Source: Paenibacillus sp. H1-7
GTDB taxonomy: Bacteria; Bacillota; Bacilli; Paenibacillales; NBRC-103111
DNA: 64,000 bases
Assembly: GCF_022354825.1 (NCBI RefSeq)
Contig: NZ_CP031168.1
Coordinates: 5,519,501-5,583,500 of the forward strand
Direction of reading: 5' to 3'
Notes under the pieces: model-generated
The model's database searches: none
Seen by the model: the letters and a program-made list of their open reading frames with translations, nothing else
What the model was told of the DNA's origin: nothing
In this document: piece after piece, positions 8,745 to 18,219 of the stretch
Position numbering within the stretch: the first letter of the stretch is position 1
Layout of the letters: the number at the start of each line of letters is the position of its first letter
Program-made: the position numbers and the translations under genes

Positions 8745-9048
8745 CGTCCACCGCCGCTTCTTTGCCGGCAATGAATTCATCTTCCACCTTGATGAAATCC
8801 TGCTCCAACGCGTCATAGATTTCCGGGCTAACCGCATGCTTCAATGCACGATCCAGTGCTTTGCTTTTTTTCGCCAGCTTGAAGCACGACAGTTTGCCGC
8901 ACAGATAGGCTCCGCGACCTGCTTTTTTACCCGTCAAATCAATGATGATTTCGTCATTAGGTGTTTTCACGACGCGGATCAGCTCTTTTTTGGGCATCAT
9001 TTGCTGGCATGCGACGCATTTGCGAAGTGGGGTTTTTCTTTGCTTCAT
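8734..9048 (-). CDS. rnpM: RNase P modulator RnpM (YlxR family)
   Basis: YlxR-family protein recently described in B. subtilis as a modulator of RNase P. 104 aa: N-terminal RKTPLRKCVACQQMMPKKELIRVV with a CxxC pair, and the signature KAGRGAYLCGKLSCF. The C-terminal about 20 residues are acidic (DFIKVEDEFIAGKEAAVDDES), unlike the short B. subtilis protein. ATG 9048 follows AGGTGAACACGG. It lies between nusA and ylxQ, the invariant Bacillales order. Confidence 0.93.
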   Translation of the reverse strand: MKQRKTPLRKCVACQQMMPKKELIRVVKTPNDEIIIDLTGKKAGRGAYLCGKLSCFKLAKKSKALDRALKHAVSPEIYDALEQDFIKVEDEFIAGKEAAVDDES

Positions 9049-9095
9049 CCGTGTTCACCTTCTATCTGTCCGGCTTCTCTCCGTTATGATATCGA

Positions 9096-10193
9096 TCAAT
9101 CGATGCTGACCGAATCCTGATGCATTTCTTCTGTATATGTTTTTGGTCGCCCGTATTCCTGCTCCGCTTGCGTCTCGCTCTTGATGTCGATCTTCCATCC
9201 TGTCAGCTTGGCTGCTAGACGAGCATTTTGCCCTTTAATCCCGATGGCCAGAGACAATTGATAGTCAGGAACGATAACGCGCGCCATTTTCTCGCTCTCG
9301 AATACGTTCACTTCCAGTACTTTGGACGGGCTGAGTGCATTGGCCACATACTCGTCGACATTTTCAATCCAACGGACGATATCGATCTTCTCGCCCTTCA
9401 GCTCATTGACGATCGTCTGCACGCGCATTCCTTTAGGACCGACACAGGAGCCTACAGGATCGACTTCAGCGTTACGGGAATACACTGCAATCTTGGAACG
9501 GAAGCCGGCTTCGCGGGCTACGGAACGAATTTCCACTACACCGTCGAAAATTTCCGGTACTTCCAGCTCGAACAAGCGCTTCAGCAAGCCCGGGTGTGTA
9601 CGCGACAAAATGATTTGCGGTCCTTTAGTCGTATTTTCCACCTTCGTAATATAAGCCTTGACACGGTCGCCTTGCTTGAATTTGTCGGTAGGCATAAGCT
9701 CGGTTAACGGCAGAGCCGCTTCGATCTTGCCCAAATCTACATATAGGTTACGCAGATCCTGCCGCTGTACGATGCCGGTTACGATATCTTCCTCTTTGTC
9801 TACGAAAGCATTATAGATCAAGCCGCGCTCCGCTTCGCGAATACGCTGGGTAACGACCTGCTTGGCGGTTTGCGCTGCAATGCGTCCGAAATCACGAGGT
9901 GTAACCTCTATCTCAACGATATCATTCAACTGATAGTTTTGATTCATTTCACGCGCTGCATAAAGCGAAATTTCCAAACGGGGATCGAGCACATCCTCTA
10001 CTACCGTTTTGCGCGCGTATACTTTAATTAATCCGGTGTGACGGTTAATGTCAACACGAACATTTTGCGCCGTATTAAAATTGCGCTTATAACTCGAAAT
10101 CAGTGCAGCCTCGATAGCGTCGATCAGCACTTCCTTCGCAATTCCTTTTTCCCTTTCTATTTCCGACAATGCTTCAATAAAATCCATGTTCAT
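9096..10193 (-). CDS. nusA: Transcription termination/antitermination protein NusA
   Basis: Binds RNA polymerase and nascent RNA and stimulates pausing and intrinsic termination. 365 aa: N-terminal RNAP-binding domain (MNMDFIEALSEIEREKGI), S1 domain (EEDIVTGIVQRQDLRNLYVDLGKIEAALP), KH1 (DPVGSCVGPKGMRVQTIVNELKG; read as two motifs) and KH2 (LAIGIKGQNARLAAKLTGWKI). It lacks the C-terminal acidic repeats of enterobacterial NusA, as is normal for Gram-positives. ATG 10193 lies about 10 nt after a GGGGG-type ribosome binding site. Its own gene sits behind a leader with a weak terminator hairpin, fitting NusA autoregulation. Confidence 0.97.
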   Translation of the reverse strand: MNMDFIEALSEIEREKGIAKEVLIDAIEAALISSYKRNFNTAQNVRVDINRHTGLIKVYARKTVVEDVLDPRLEISLYAAREMNQNYQLNDIVEIEVTPRDFGRIAAQTAKQVVTQRIREAERGLIYNAFVDKEEDIVTGIVQRQDLRNLYVDLGKIEAALPLTELMPTDKFKQGDRVKAYITKVENTTKGPQIILSRTHPGLLKRLFELEVPEIFDGVVEIRSVAREAGFRSKIAVYSRNAEVDPVGSCVGPKGMRVQTIVNELKGEKIDIVRWIENVDEYVANALSPSKVLEVNVFESEKMARVIVPDYQLSLAIGIKGQNARLAAKLTGWKIDIKSETQAEQEYGRPKTYTEEMHQDSVSID

Positions 10194-10226
10194 TTGAACG
10201 GAGCTCCCCCTCTCATAAAATCGACG

Positions 10227-10685
10227 CTAGAACACAATCGCCAATCTGGCGCTTGCCACTTTGTTGTAAGGAATTTCGTGTGTCTTCTTTCCGACTTCAA
10301 CCGCTACCGTCTGCTCGTCGAACGACACCAGCTTCCCTTCGAACTCTTTCAATCCGTTGATCGGCTCATAGGTAGTAACAAACACATGCTGACCCACAGC
10401 TTTATAATAGTCCTGCACTTTTTTCAACGGACGTTCCGCCCCGGGGGACGATACCTCCAAGAAATAGGCGGTAGGAATCGGGTCTTTCTCATCCAATTTC
10501 TCGCTCAAAAACTCACTGATACGGCCGCAATCATCGATATCAATGCCGCCTTCTTTGTCCACATAAACACGCAAAAACCAGTTGCTGCCTTCTTTCACAT
10601 ACTCAACATCAACCAGTTCAAAATGATTTTCGTCCAAAAAAGGCTGAAGAAGTGATTCAACTACGGGTTTAATTTGCGAAATCAA
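10227..10685 (-). CDS. rimP: Ribosome maturation factor RimP
   Basis: Helps assemble the 30S subunit. About 152 aa with the family core FELVDVEYVKEGSNWFLRVYVD, the DISEFL-like helix (GRISEFLSEKLDE) and YFLEVSSPGAERPL. I favour TTG at 10685 because AGGGGG lies exactly 7 nt upstream; in-frame TTG 10706 and ATG 10703 precede that Shine-Dalgarno and add only non-conserved residues. First gene of the rimP-nusA-infB operon, 112 nt downstream of the predicted transcription start. Confidence 0.93.
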   Translation of the reverse strand: MISQIKPVVESLLQPFLDENHFELVDVEYVKEGSNWFLRVYVDKEGGIDIDDCGRISEFLSEKLDEKDPIPTAYFLEVSSPGAERPLKKVQDYYKAVGQHVFVTTYEPINGLKEFEGKLVSFDEQTVAVEVGKKTHEIPYNKVASARLAIVF

Positions 10686-10732
10686 CCTGCAACCCCCTAT
10701 CATCAAATGGAAAGCCTAATGCTTTCATCTCT

Positions 10733-10795
10733 GTAACAAAATGTAAAGAGTGGGTTTCCCCACTCTCTAAGATCGGAACTTATAACGTTTGTTAC
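10733..10795 (-). promoter_or_regulatory. Attenuator-like hairpin in the rimP-nusA leader
   Basis: On the minus strand a perfect 8-bp stem AGAGTGGG/CCCACTCT with a GAAA-type tetraloop (10747-10766) is followed by an interrupted T-rich stretch (TTTACATTTTG), a weak terminator. The hairpin is bracketed by perfect complementary arms, GTAACAAA (10788-10795 as read on minus) and TTTGTTAC (10733-10740). A further 6-bp hairpin GAAAGC/GCTTTC (10710-10726) precedes the rimP ribosome binding site. In B. subtilis the nusA operon leader carries a NusA-dependent terminator used for autoregulation; this is the matching position. Confidence 0.6.
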
Positions 10796-10803
10796 CAAAG
10801 AAG

Positions 10804-10832
10804 ATTATACCATAAGCCTTATGTGTATGCAA
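10804..10832 (-). promoter_or_regulatory. SigA promoter of the rimP-nusA-infB operon
   Basis: Minus-strand TTGCAT (10827-10832), 17-bp spacer, TATAAT (10804-10809) preceded by TGG, an extended -10. It is the closest match to the housekeeping consensus found in the window, and sits in the 195-bp polC-rimP gap. Confidence 0.85.
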
Positions 10833-10880
10833 TATGATGAGTGCGCGCCTTCCTTTGTTTTCCTGCGTCGGACCGCTATC

Positions 10881-13800
10881 CTAGAATAGAGACAATTGAT
10901 TCGACTCCGGAAGTCCCCGGAAGCAGCCCATCGACCCAAGCAGCTCGACAATCGTCTTGGACGCCTTGCTTCTCGTCTGGAAGTCCTCTATGGACAAGTA
11001 CGGACCACCTTCTCTGGAAGCGGCGATATTCTTGGCCGCATTCTCCCCGATCCCGGCAATAGCGGAAAACGGAGGAATAAGTGAGTCGCCGTCGATCAAA
11101 AATTTCGTGGCATCGGATTTGTATAAATCGATCCCTTTGAACGAGAAGCCTCTCGCCGTCATTTCCAGACTCATCTCGAGAATGGAGATCATCGCCTTCT
11201 CCTTCGGAGTGGCTTGGAACCCTTTCTCCTCGATCTCTATCAATCTGCGCAAAATGGCGTCATACCCTTGACACAGCATCTCGAGCTCGAAATCTTCAGC
11301 GCGAACCGTGAAATATGTGGCGTAGTAGGCAATCGGATGATAAAGCTTGAAGAAGGCTGTCCGTACTGCGGAAATAACATAAGCGGCTGCGTGAGCTTTC
11401 GGGAACATGTACTCTATGCGTTCGCATGACTCAATGTACCACGCCGGAACTTTATGCTTCTTCATATCCTCTTTCCATTCGGGCGTGAGCCCCTTCCCTT
11501 TACGGACGCTTTCCGTAATTTTAAACGCCAGACCCGCATCCATACCGGCCTTATAGATCAAGTAAAGCATGATCTCGTCACGACAGCCGATAACGGTTTT
11601 GATCGTGCAGGTGCCTTTCTTGATCAGCTCCTGCGCATTACCGAGCCAAACGCCGGTTCCGTGAGACAGTCCCGATATTTGCAGCAAGTCGGCAAAGGAG
11701 GAAGGCTGCGTTTCCTCGAGCATTTGACGAACGAACTTCGTCCCCATTTCCGGTACACCGTAAGTTGCCACGGTAGAACGTATTTGCTGCGGCGTTACTC
11801 CAAGCGCCTTGGTGCTATTGAACATACTCATAACCTTCGGATCGTTCATTGGAATCGTCGTCGGGTCGACACCGGTCAAATCCTGCAGCATCCGCATCAT
11901 CGTCGGATCATCGTGCCCCAGAATATCGAGCTTCAGCAAGTTCGCGTCGAAGGCGTGATAATCGAAGTGCGTCGTCTGCCATTCCGCTCCCGTATCGTCC
12001 GCAGGGTATTGGACCGGCGTGATGTCGTTGACATCAATGTAGTCCGGCACAACGACGATACCGCCCGGATGCTGGCCGGTGCTTCTTTTGACCCCGGTGC
12101 AGCCGGAGGCCAGCCTGTTAATCTCGGCACCGCGCCACTTCTTCCCTTGCTCCTCCTCGAACTTCTTCACATAACCGAACGCCGTTTTTTCGGCGATAGT
12201 ACCGATGGTGCCGGCGCGGAATACGTTCTTCGGACCGAACAGCACCTTCGTATAGTTATGGGCAACCGGCTGATATTCACCGGAGAAGTTCAAGTCGATA
12301 TCGGGAACCTTATCTCCCTTAAAGCCCAGGAACGTTTCGAACGGAATATCCTGGCCTTCTCCCTTCATCTTCGTTCCGCAATTCGGGCAATTTTTATCAG
12401 GCAAATCGAAGCCGGACGGAACGCTTCCGTCAAGGATCCATTCACTGTGCTGGCACGACGGGCAGACATAGTGTGGAGGCAGCGGATTAACCTCCGATAT
12501 GCCTAAGAACGTTGCAACGACGGAAGATCCGACGGATCCCCGCGAGCCGACCAGGTAGCCGTCCGAGTTCGATTTTTTCACAAGACGCTCGGATACAAGA
12601 TAGTTCGCCGAGAACTCGTATTTAATGATCGGCACGAGCTCTTTTTCCAGCCGCGCGGTAACGACCTCAGGAATAGGCTCCCCATAAATGCGTTTGGCCG
12701 TATCGTAACACTTCGTCCGAATTTCCTCGTCGGCGCCTTCGATAATCGGAGCGAACAGCTTATCCGGGAACAGCTCCAGCTCCTCGAACCGATCGGCCAG
12801 ATCGTTGGTATTTTTCACGACGACATCATATGCCGTCTCTTCGCCGAGAAATTGAAACTCCGCAAGCATTTCTTTGGTTGTCCGGAAATGGACGTCCGGC
12901 TTGCGCATATCCTTCAATGGACTGAAGCCCGTTATCCCGTTGATCGTAATGTCACGGCATATCTTATCGCGGGGGTGCAAATAGTGCACGTTGCCCGTGG
13001 CAATCACCGGCTTGTTCAGCTTTCTGCCGATATCGATAATTCTTCGTGTTGCATCCTCAAGCTGATCTTTGCTTCCTACCAAACCCTTTTCAACCAAATG
13101 CATGTTGATGGAGGGGGGTTGGATTTCCAGTATGTCGTAGAATTGAGCCACCTCTTCGGCTTCTTCCAACGTCTTGTTAAGGACGGTTTCGAAAAATTCG
13201 CCCTTCTCGCAGCCCGATGCAATAATGAGACCTTCTCGCATCGATTGCAGCAAACTTTTGGGGATGCATGCCACTCTATGAAAATATTCCGTATGAGATA
13301 ATGAGACCAAGGTGTACAGATTCTTTTTGCCGACCATGTCCTTGGCATAGATGCAGCAATGAAACGGTCTTGCAGTTTTCAAGTTTTTCCCGACGTTATC
13401 GTTCAAGCGCTCCAGATCGGTAATGCCGCGCTCATTCGCTTCTTTTATCAAATGAAACAAAATATATCCCAATGCAATGGAGTCGTCGATGGCACGGTGA
13501 TGGTTATCCAGGCCGACCTTGAATTTATCGGCCAGCGTATTCAAACGGTGATTTTTCATCGTAGGGAACAGCAGTCTTGCCATCTCCAGCGTGTCCAATG
13601 CCGGGTTCTTCACTTCCGGAAGCCCTAACGACTTGCAGTTTGCCTGAATGAAGCCCATATCGAATCTCGCATTATGCGCAACCAATACGCAATCGCCGAC
13701 GAACTCTATGAATTTCGGCAGCATATCCTTCAATTCCGGCGCATCTTGAACCATATCATCCGTAATATTGGTCAATTGCTGGATATTGTATGGAATTTTC

Positions 13801-15197
13801 TCGTGCGGATTGATGAAGGTGGCGAACCGGTCGATCTCTTTGCCATCTCTCATCTTAACGCCGGCGATCTCTATGATCTTGTTATGAACGATGGACAACC
13901 CCGTCGTCTCAATATCGAAGATAACGTACTCGGCGTCCTTCAGTTCCATTGATCTCGGATTGACAACTACCGGAACCCCGTCATCCACAATATTGGCCTC
14001 AACCCCGTAGATCATCTTAATGCCGTTCTTCTTGGCCGCCTTGTTAGCTTCCGGGAAGCACTGCACGCCGCTGTGATCCGTTACGGCAATCGCTTTATGT
14101 CCCCATTTGGCCGCCATCTTGATATACTGGTCGATCGGCGTAATCCCGTCCATCGTACTCATGGTACTATGTAGATGGAACTCTACCCGTTTTTCCGTGG
14201 CATCGTCCTTCCGATCCGGCGGAGGCATCACTTCGTTGACATCATTAGGGATAAGTACAAGCTCAGGGATTTGCATGAACCGGTCATATTCCACTTTCCC
14301 CCGCACTTTTACCCAGGTACCGTTTTGGATTAATCCAAAAATTTTGACGTCTTCCTTCGTCTTGGCGAAAGCCTTGATCATCATGGAATCCGTAAAATCC
14401 GTTATATTGAACGTAAACAGAGTGCTGCCGTTTTTCAGCTCTTTCGATTCCAGACCGAACACGGCACCCTGCAGTGTAACTTTCTTCTCTTCGTCCTGCA
14501 CCATTTGAATCGGCACCGGCGGATCCTTGATCTCGTAGCCGACCATCAGCTTCAGCTCGGCATCCGACACCAGCTCGGATTCCTGCTCCGCTTCGATGGA
14601 GGTCATGATTTCTTGCGTGACCACTTTCTCTTCTTCTTCAATCTTCTTGGCGAACTTCTCGAATTCCGCCTCGCGGTTCTCATTCATTGCATAGCGGACT
14701 TGAAACTCGACACCGAAAAAATCGGTAAAATACGACTGCACCCATTGTGCAATATTTTTCTTCTTTGCCAGCTCCAAGCCTATGGAATCCAGCAAAATCA
14801 GAGTCAGCTGGTTGCCCTGAACCTCGATTTTGGCTCTGCTCATCCAGCCGTTGACCGACGTCGCTTCCCGCTGCACCCATTCGATGAACATGCTCCAATA
14901 TTCATGCGCCACATCTGAAGGCGAAACGTCATCCGTATACCTCAGCATGAAACGGATCGCAGCAATATGCGCAAATTTGTCGCGAATCATCTTGCAAAAC
15001 GAACGATATACGTCATTCGGAACGAGGCTGCTTTTGATGATAAAGAAGGTCCATTCCCTATTTTTCCGTGTTGTTTCTACTCTATCAATATATCCGTCTT
15101 GAAAAAAAGAGTTCACTACCTCAGCCGGCACATGCGCCTGCTGCATCAGCATCTCGAAACGTTCTCTTTTCACCGCTGTACTGCTCGTACTGCTCAT
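10881..15197 (-). CDS. polC: DNA polymerase III alpha subunit, Gram-positive PolC type
   Basis: Replicative DNA polymerase with built-in 3'-5' proofreading. 1438 aa from ATG 15197, matching B. subtilis PolC (1437). Order: N-terminal domains, OB fold (about 240-330), PHP domain split around the exonuclease (EFHLHSTMSTMDG), DEDD exonuclease (FDIETTGLS, AHNARFDMGF), second PHP part, zinc motif (CPSCQHSEW ... CPNCGTK), palm with PDIDLNFSGEYQ and LKLDILGHDDPT, and C-terminal helix-hairpin-helix. ATG 15197 has GGGGGAGG 6-7 nt upstream; the longer frame to 15278 adds hydrophobic, non-conserved residues. It follows proS, as in B. subtilis. Confidence 0.97.
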   Translation of the reverse strand: MSSTSSTAVKRERFEMLMQQAHVPAEVVNSFFQDGYIDRVETTRKNREWTFFIIKSSLVPNDVYRSFCKMIRDKFAHIAAIRFMLRYTDDVSPSDVAHEYWSMFIEWVQREATSVNGWMSRAKIEVQGNQLTLILLDSIGLELAKKKNIAQWVQSYFTDFFGVEFQVRYAMNENREAEFEKFAKKIEEEEKVVTQEIMTSIEAEQESELVSDAELKLMVGYEIKDPPVPIQMVQDEEKKVTLQGAVFGLESKELKNGSTLFTFNITDFTDSMMIKAFAKTKEDVKIFGLIQNGTWVKVRGKVEYDRFMQIPELVLIPNDVNEVMPPPDRKDDATEKRVEFHLHSTMSTMDGITPIDQYIKMAAKWGHKAIAVTDHSGVQCFPEANKAAKKNGIKMIYGVEANIVDDGVPVVVNPRSMELKDAEYVIFDIETTGLSIVHNKIIEIAGVKMRDGKEIDRFATFINPHEKIPYNIQQLTNITDDMVQDAPELKDMLPKFIEFVGDCVLVAHNARFDMGFIQANCKSLGLPEVKNPALDTLEMARLLFPTMKNHRLNTLADKFKVGLDNHHRAIDDSIALGYILFHLIKEANERGITDLERLNDNVGKNLKTARPFHCCIYAKDMVGKKNLYTLVSLSHTEYFHRVACIPKSLLQSMREGLIIASGCEKGEFFETVLNKTLEEAEEVAQFYDILEIQPPSINMHLVEKGLVGSKDQLEDATRRIIDIGRKLNKPVIATGNVHYLHPRDKICRDITINGITGFSPLKDMRKPDVHFRTTKEMLAEFQFLGEETAYDVVVKNTNDLADRFEELELFPDKLFAPIIEGADEEIRTKCYDTAKRIYGEPIPEVVTARLEKELVPIIKYEFSANYLVSERLVKKSNSDGYLVGSRGSVGSSVVATFLGISEVNPLPPHYVCPSCQHSEWILDGSVPSGFDLPDKNCPNCGTKMKGEGQDIPFETFLGFKGDKVPDIDLNFSGEYQPVAHNYTKVLFGPKNVFRAGTIGTIAEKTAFGYVKKFEEEQGKKWRGAEINRLASGCTGVKRSTGQHPGGIVVVPDYIDVNDITPVQYPADDTGAEWQTTHFDYHAFDANLLKLDILGHDDPTMMRMLQDLTGVDPTTIPMNDPKVMSMFNSTKALGVTPQQIRSTVATYGVPEMGTKFVRQMLEETQPSSFADLLQISGLSHGTGVWLGNAQELIKKGTCTIKTVIGCRDEIMLYLIYKAGMDAGLAFKITESVRKGKGLTPEWKEDMKKHKVPAWYIESCERIEYMFPKAHAAAYVISAVRTAFFKLYHPIAYYATYFTVRAEDFELEMLCQGYDAILRRLIEIEEKGFQATPKEKAMISILEMSLEMTARGFSFKGIDLYKSDATKFLIDGDSLIPPFSAIAGIGENAAKNIAASREGGPYLSIEDFQTRSKASKTIVELLGSMGCFRGLPESNQLSLF

Positions 15198-15224
15198 GAA
15201 CATCCTCCCCCACAAAAACATACA

Positions 15225-15261
15225 AAGGGCAAACAGGAGATGTAGCTTCCGATTTGCCCTT
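15225..15261 (-). terminator. Inverted repeat between proS and polC
   Basis: Perfect 9-bp arms AAGGGCAAA and TTTGCCCTT with a 19-nt loop, followed on the minus strand by TGTATGTTTTTG. The T-run begins several bases after the stem, so it is at best a weak terminator; it could be a read-through attenuator in front of polC. Confidence 0.4.
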
Positions 15262-15322
15262 ATAGAGGTTGTATACATACCCGCAATGTAAGCCAGGCAT
15301 CTCTAGCACTCCACGATAACGA

Positions 15323-16771
15323 TTAATAGGCTCTGCCAAAAACAACAGTATGCTTCGCAGCTTCACCGCAAGCAATGCACGTCGACTTATGCTCCGCCGG
15401 TTCAAACGGAATGTTACGGCTCGTTGCCCCCGTTTCTTCCTTCACCTGCGCCTCGCATGCATCGGAACCGCACCAGCCCGCCAGCGCAAAGCCGCGCTTC
15501 TCTTCCAGGAACGATTTGAACTCGTCCAAGCTATCAACGGACGTAAAACTCTCATCGCGGAACTGCTTAGCTCTATCATACATTTGTTGATGGATTTCCG
15601 CCAGCATATTTTGCACTTCTTCGACAAAATGATCCTGTTGGACGACACGTTTTTCTCCAGAAATCCGGGAAACCAGAACGACTTGACCATTCTCCATATC
15701 GCGTGGTCCCAGTTCGACACGAATCGGTACGCCGCGCATTTCGTACTCGTTAAATTTCCAGCCCGGACTTTGATCCGGACGGTCATCCACCTTCACGCGG
15801 ACTCCAGCCTGCTTCAACTCGGCGAACAATTCGTTCACGCGGCCAACAACCTGATCCCGTGTCTTCGGAGGTCCGATCGGAATCATAATAACTTGCGTTG
15901 GAGCAACTTTAGGCGGCAGCGCCAGTCCGCGGTCGTCTCCGTGCACCATGATCAAAGCCCCGATCAACCTGGTGCTTACGCCCCATGAAGTCGTGTGGCA
16001 GAACGTGTGCTGATTTTCACGATCCAAATATTTGATGTCGAACGCAACGGCGAAGTTCGTGCCCAAATAGTGGGACGTACCGGCTTGTACCGCCTTGCCG
16101 TCCTTCATCATCGCTTCGATTGAGTACGTATCCACCGCACCGGCGAACTTCTCAGATGGTGTCTTCTGCCCTACGATAACCGGTATAGCCAGGAAGTTTT
16201 CGGCGAAATCCCGGTAAATTTCAAGCATTTGCATCGTTTCTTTCCGTGCATCCGCCTCATCTTCATGAGCCGTATGACCTTCCTGCCATAAGAACTCGCT
16301 TGTCCGCAAAAACGGCTGCGTTCTCTTCTCCCAGCGCACGACGTTGGCCCACTGGTTGATTAGAAGCGGCAAATCGCGGTAGGAGTTGATCCATTCCGAG
16401 TACATATGGCCGATCATCGTTTCCGATGTAGGACGAATCGCAAGACGCTCCTCGAGCTTCTCGCCGCCAGCTTCGGTCACCCATGGCAGCTCAGGGTTAA
16501 AGCCCTCGACATGCTCCTTCTCTTTCTGGAAGAAGCTCTCAGGAATAAAGATCGGAAAATAGGCATTGCGGTGTCCCGTCGCTTTGAAGCGGGCATCCAG
16601 CTCGCGTTGAATGTTTTCCCAAATCTCGTAGCTGTCCGGTTTAAACACGATACAACCGCGCACGGGAGAGTAGCTCATTAAATCCGCTTTTTTAATGACA
16701 TCGATGTACCATCTGGAGAAATCCTCGCTTTGCGGCGTGATCTCCTTAACGAACTGTTTTTCTTTGGACAT
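15323..16771 (-). CDS. proS: Prolyl-tRNA synthetase, archaeal/eukaryotic-like short form
   Basis: Class II aminoacyl-tRNA synthetase charging tRNA-Pro. 482 aa, without the roughly 180-residue editing insertion that lies between motifs 2 and 3 in the usual bacterial enzyme (B. subtilis about 565 aa). It shows RPTSETMIGHMYSEW, FLRTSEFLWQEGHTAH, GTSHYLGTNFAVAF, the anticodon-binding domain, and a C-terminal zinc-type domain with four Cys (WCGSDACEAQ and STCIACGEAAKH) ending in Tyr (FGRAY), hallmarks of the eukaryote/archaeon-like ProRS class. ATG 16771 follows AGGAG. It keeps the conserved place between rseP and polC, so any replacement was in situ. Confidence 0.96.
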   Translation of the reverse strand: MSKEKQFVKEITPQSEDFSRWYIDVIKKADLMSYSPVRGCIVFKPDSYEIWENIQRELDARFKATGHRNAYFPIFIPESFFQKEKEHVEGFNPELPWVTEAGGEKLEERLAIRPTSETMIGHMYSEWINSYRDLPLLINQWANVVRWEKRTQPFLRTSEFLWQEGHTAHEDEADARKETMQMLEIYRDFAENFLAIPVIVGQKTPSEKFAGAVDTYSIEAMMKDGKAVQAGTSHYLGTNFAVAFDIKYLDRENQHTFCHTTSWGVSTRLIGALIMVHGDDRGLALPPKVAPTQVIMIPIGPPKTRDQVVGRVNELFAELKQAGVRVKVDDRPDQSPGWKFNEYEMRGVPIRVELGPRDMENGQVVLVSRISGEKRVVQQDHFVEEVQNMLAEIHQQMYDRAKQFRDESFTSVDSLDEFKSFLEEKRGFALAGWCGSDACEAQVKEETGATSRNIPFEPAEHKSTCIACGEAAKHTVVFGRAY

Positions 16772-16801
16772 GGTGGTGTGGCTCCTTCTACAACAATTAA
16801 C

Positions 16802-18055
16802 TTAACCCTTTATCAAACGTAAAATATCATTATAAGTTACAGCGATCATGAGAAGCATCAGCATAGCAAAGCCGACGAAATGAACGATGCTTTCCCTGCC
16901 CGGATCTACCGGCTTGCCGCGCAGCGCCTCAAAACCGAGGAACACGAGACGGCTTCCATCCAGCGCCGGGAACGGCAGCAAATTGAACAATCCCAAATAT
17001 AGACTCATCAGCGCCGCCCAGAATGTGTATTGCGCCCATCCTGCGCTTGCTTGTTCGCTTGTAAATTCAACGATTCGGACCGGACCGCCCAGATCGTCCA
17101 TCTTGAACTGCAGCGTAGCCAGTTTGCCGAAGCTGTCCAGTATGGATACTGTTGCAGAGGTCATGCTGCTCCAGCCGTTGGATATCGCCTCGCCGAAGCT
17201 CGCTTTGCGCGTTTCGGCCATTAACGTGACGCCTACCTGCCCCCCGTTAATATCTGCCGGGGTGACTTCCTTGCGGATCTGCTCCTTGTTCCGTTCAATA
17301 ATCCAGACCATCGGCTTATTCACCGACTGCTTGATCAAAGAAGTCAGCTTGTTGCGGTCAGCGCCGATCGTTACGTCGTTTACCTGAACGATGATATCAT
17401 TAGCCATGAGTCCCGCTTTTTCCGCTGCGGAACCGGCCGTAGTTCCTTGAATTTTCACCTTGTCGGGTACGCCGGCCATGAACACCACAGTGACGAACAA
17501 GATGAAAGCGAGAAAAAAGTTCATCATAGGTCCGGCAAAAATGGACATAGCCCGCTGGCCGACCGTTTTGCTGCCGAATTGGCGGTCCCATGGCGCAATC
17601 TGGGTCTCCTTATCTTTGCTGACCATCAGTGCTTGCGGATGCACCGGGAATTGCTTGATTTCCCCGTCCATATCCAGCTTGACGAACAGGCGACGCTCCA
17701 GATCAATATCTTCTACAACGCCGACAATAGAGTCGGAACGGTTGTCAAAGTCATTAATATAAATATGGGTTACTTCGTTTCCTTTTAATGCCAACGCAAT
17801 ACGCTGTCCCGGATTGATTTGGACGATCTCCGGGTCTTCTCCGGCCATTCGGACAAATCCGCCGATGGGAAGCAGCCGCAATGTATAGCGAGTCTCTCCC
17901 TTCTTAAAGGAAAGAAGCTTGGGACCGAAGCCGATGGCAAATTCCCTCACAAGAATTCCCGCCCGTTTGGCAAAATAGAAGTGTCCCCACTCATGTATAG
18001 TCACAAGGACAAAAAATAACAGTACGATTTGAAATGCATTCTGCAGTGTCGCCAA
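16802..18055 (-). CDS. rseP: Site-2 protease RseP/RasP
   Basis: Membrane-embedded zinc metalloprotease that performs the second cut of anti-sigma factors and of remnant signal peptides. 417 aa: first membrane helix with the active site HEWGH (H21, E22, H25), the conserved loop GFGPKLLSFKKGETRYTLRLLPIGGFVRM, a soluble insertion with WDRQFGSKT, second membrane helix, one PDZ domain (AEKAGLMANDIIVQVNDV), and the third metal ligand region LFNLLPFPALDGSRL. The start is TTG at 18055, 9 nt after GGGAGG. A 164-bp gap separates it from dxr; I see no convincing promoter there. Confidence 0.95.
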   Translation of the reverse strand: MATLQNAFQIVLLFFVLVTIHEWGHFYFAKRAGILVREFAIGFGPKLLSFKKGETRYTLRLLPIGGFVRMAGEDPEIVQINPGQRIALALKGNEVTHIYINDFDNRSDSIVGVVEDIDLERRLFVKLDMDGEIKQFPVHPQALMVSKDKETQIAPWDRQFGSKTVGQRAMSIFAGPMMNFFLAFILFVTVVFMAGVPDKVKIQGTTAGSAAEKAGLMANDIIVQVNDVTIGADRNKLTSLIKQSVNKPMVWIIERNKEQIRKEVTPADINGGQVGVTLMAETRKASFGEAISNGWSSMTSATVSILDSFGKLATLQFKMDDLGGPVRIVEFTSEQASAGWAQYTFWAALMSLYLGLFNLLPFPALDGSRLVFLGFEALRGKPVDPGRESIVHFVGFAMLMLLMIAVTYNDILRLIKG

Positions 18056-18219
18056 ATCTAACGTCCTCCCTTAAGCATCGCGAATAGTCATGACCTGTTC
18101 TTTGGTTCGGGCTCATACTTTCATTAAGATTAACATTATTTACGATATGAATACAAGCCGAGCCATGTTATGAACATATTATCCTGTCAGTGAAATGATG
18201 CCAAGGGAATTCATGCTAA

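Noticed and set aside
8734..8837. Longer N-terminus of YlxQ reaching 8837
   Set aside because: The extra residues overlap rnpM in another frame, are basic and non-conserved, and no ribosome binding site precedes that start.
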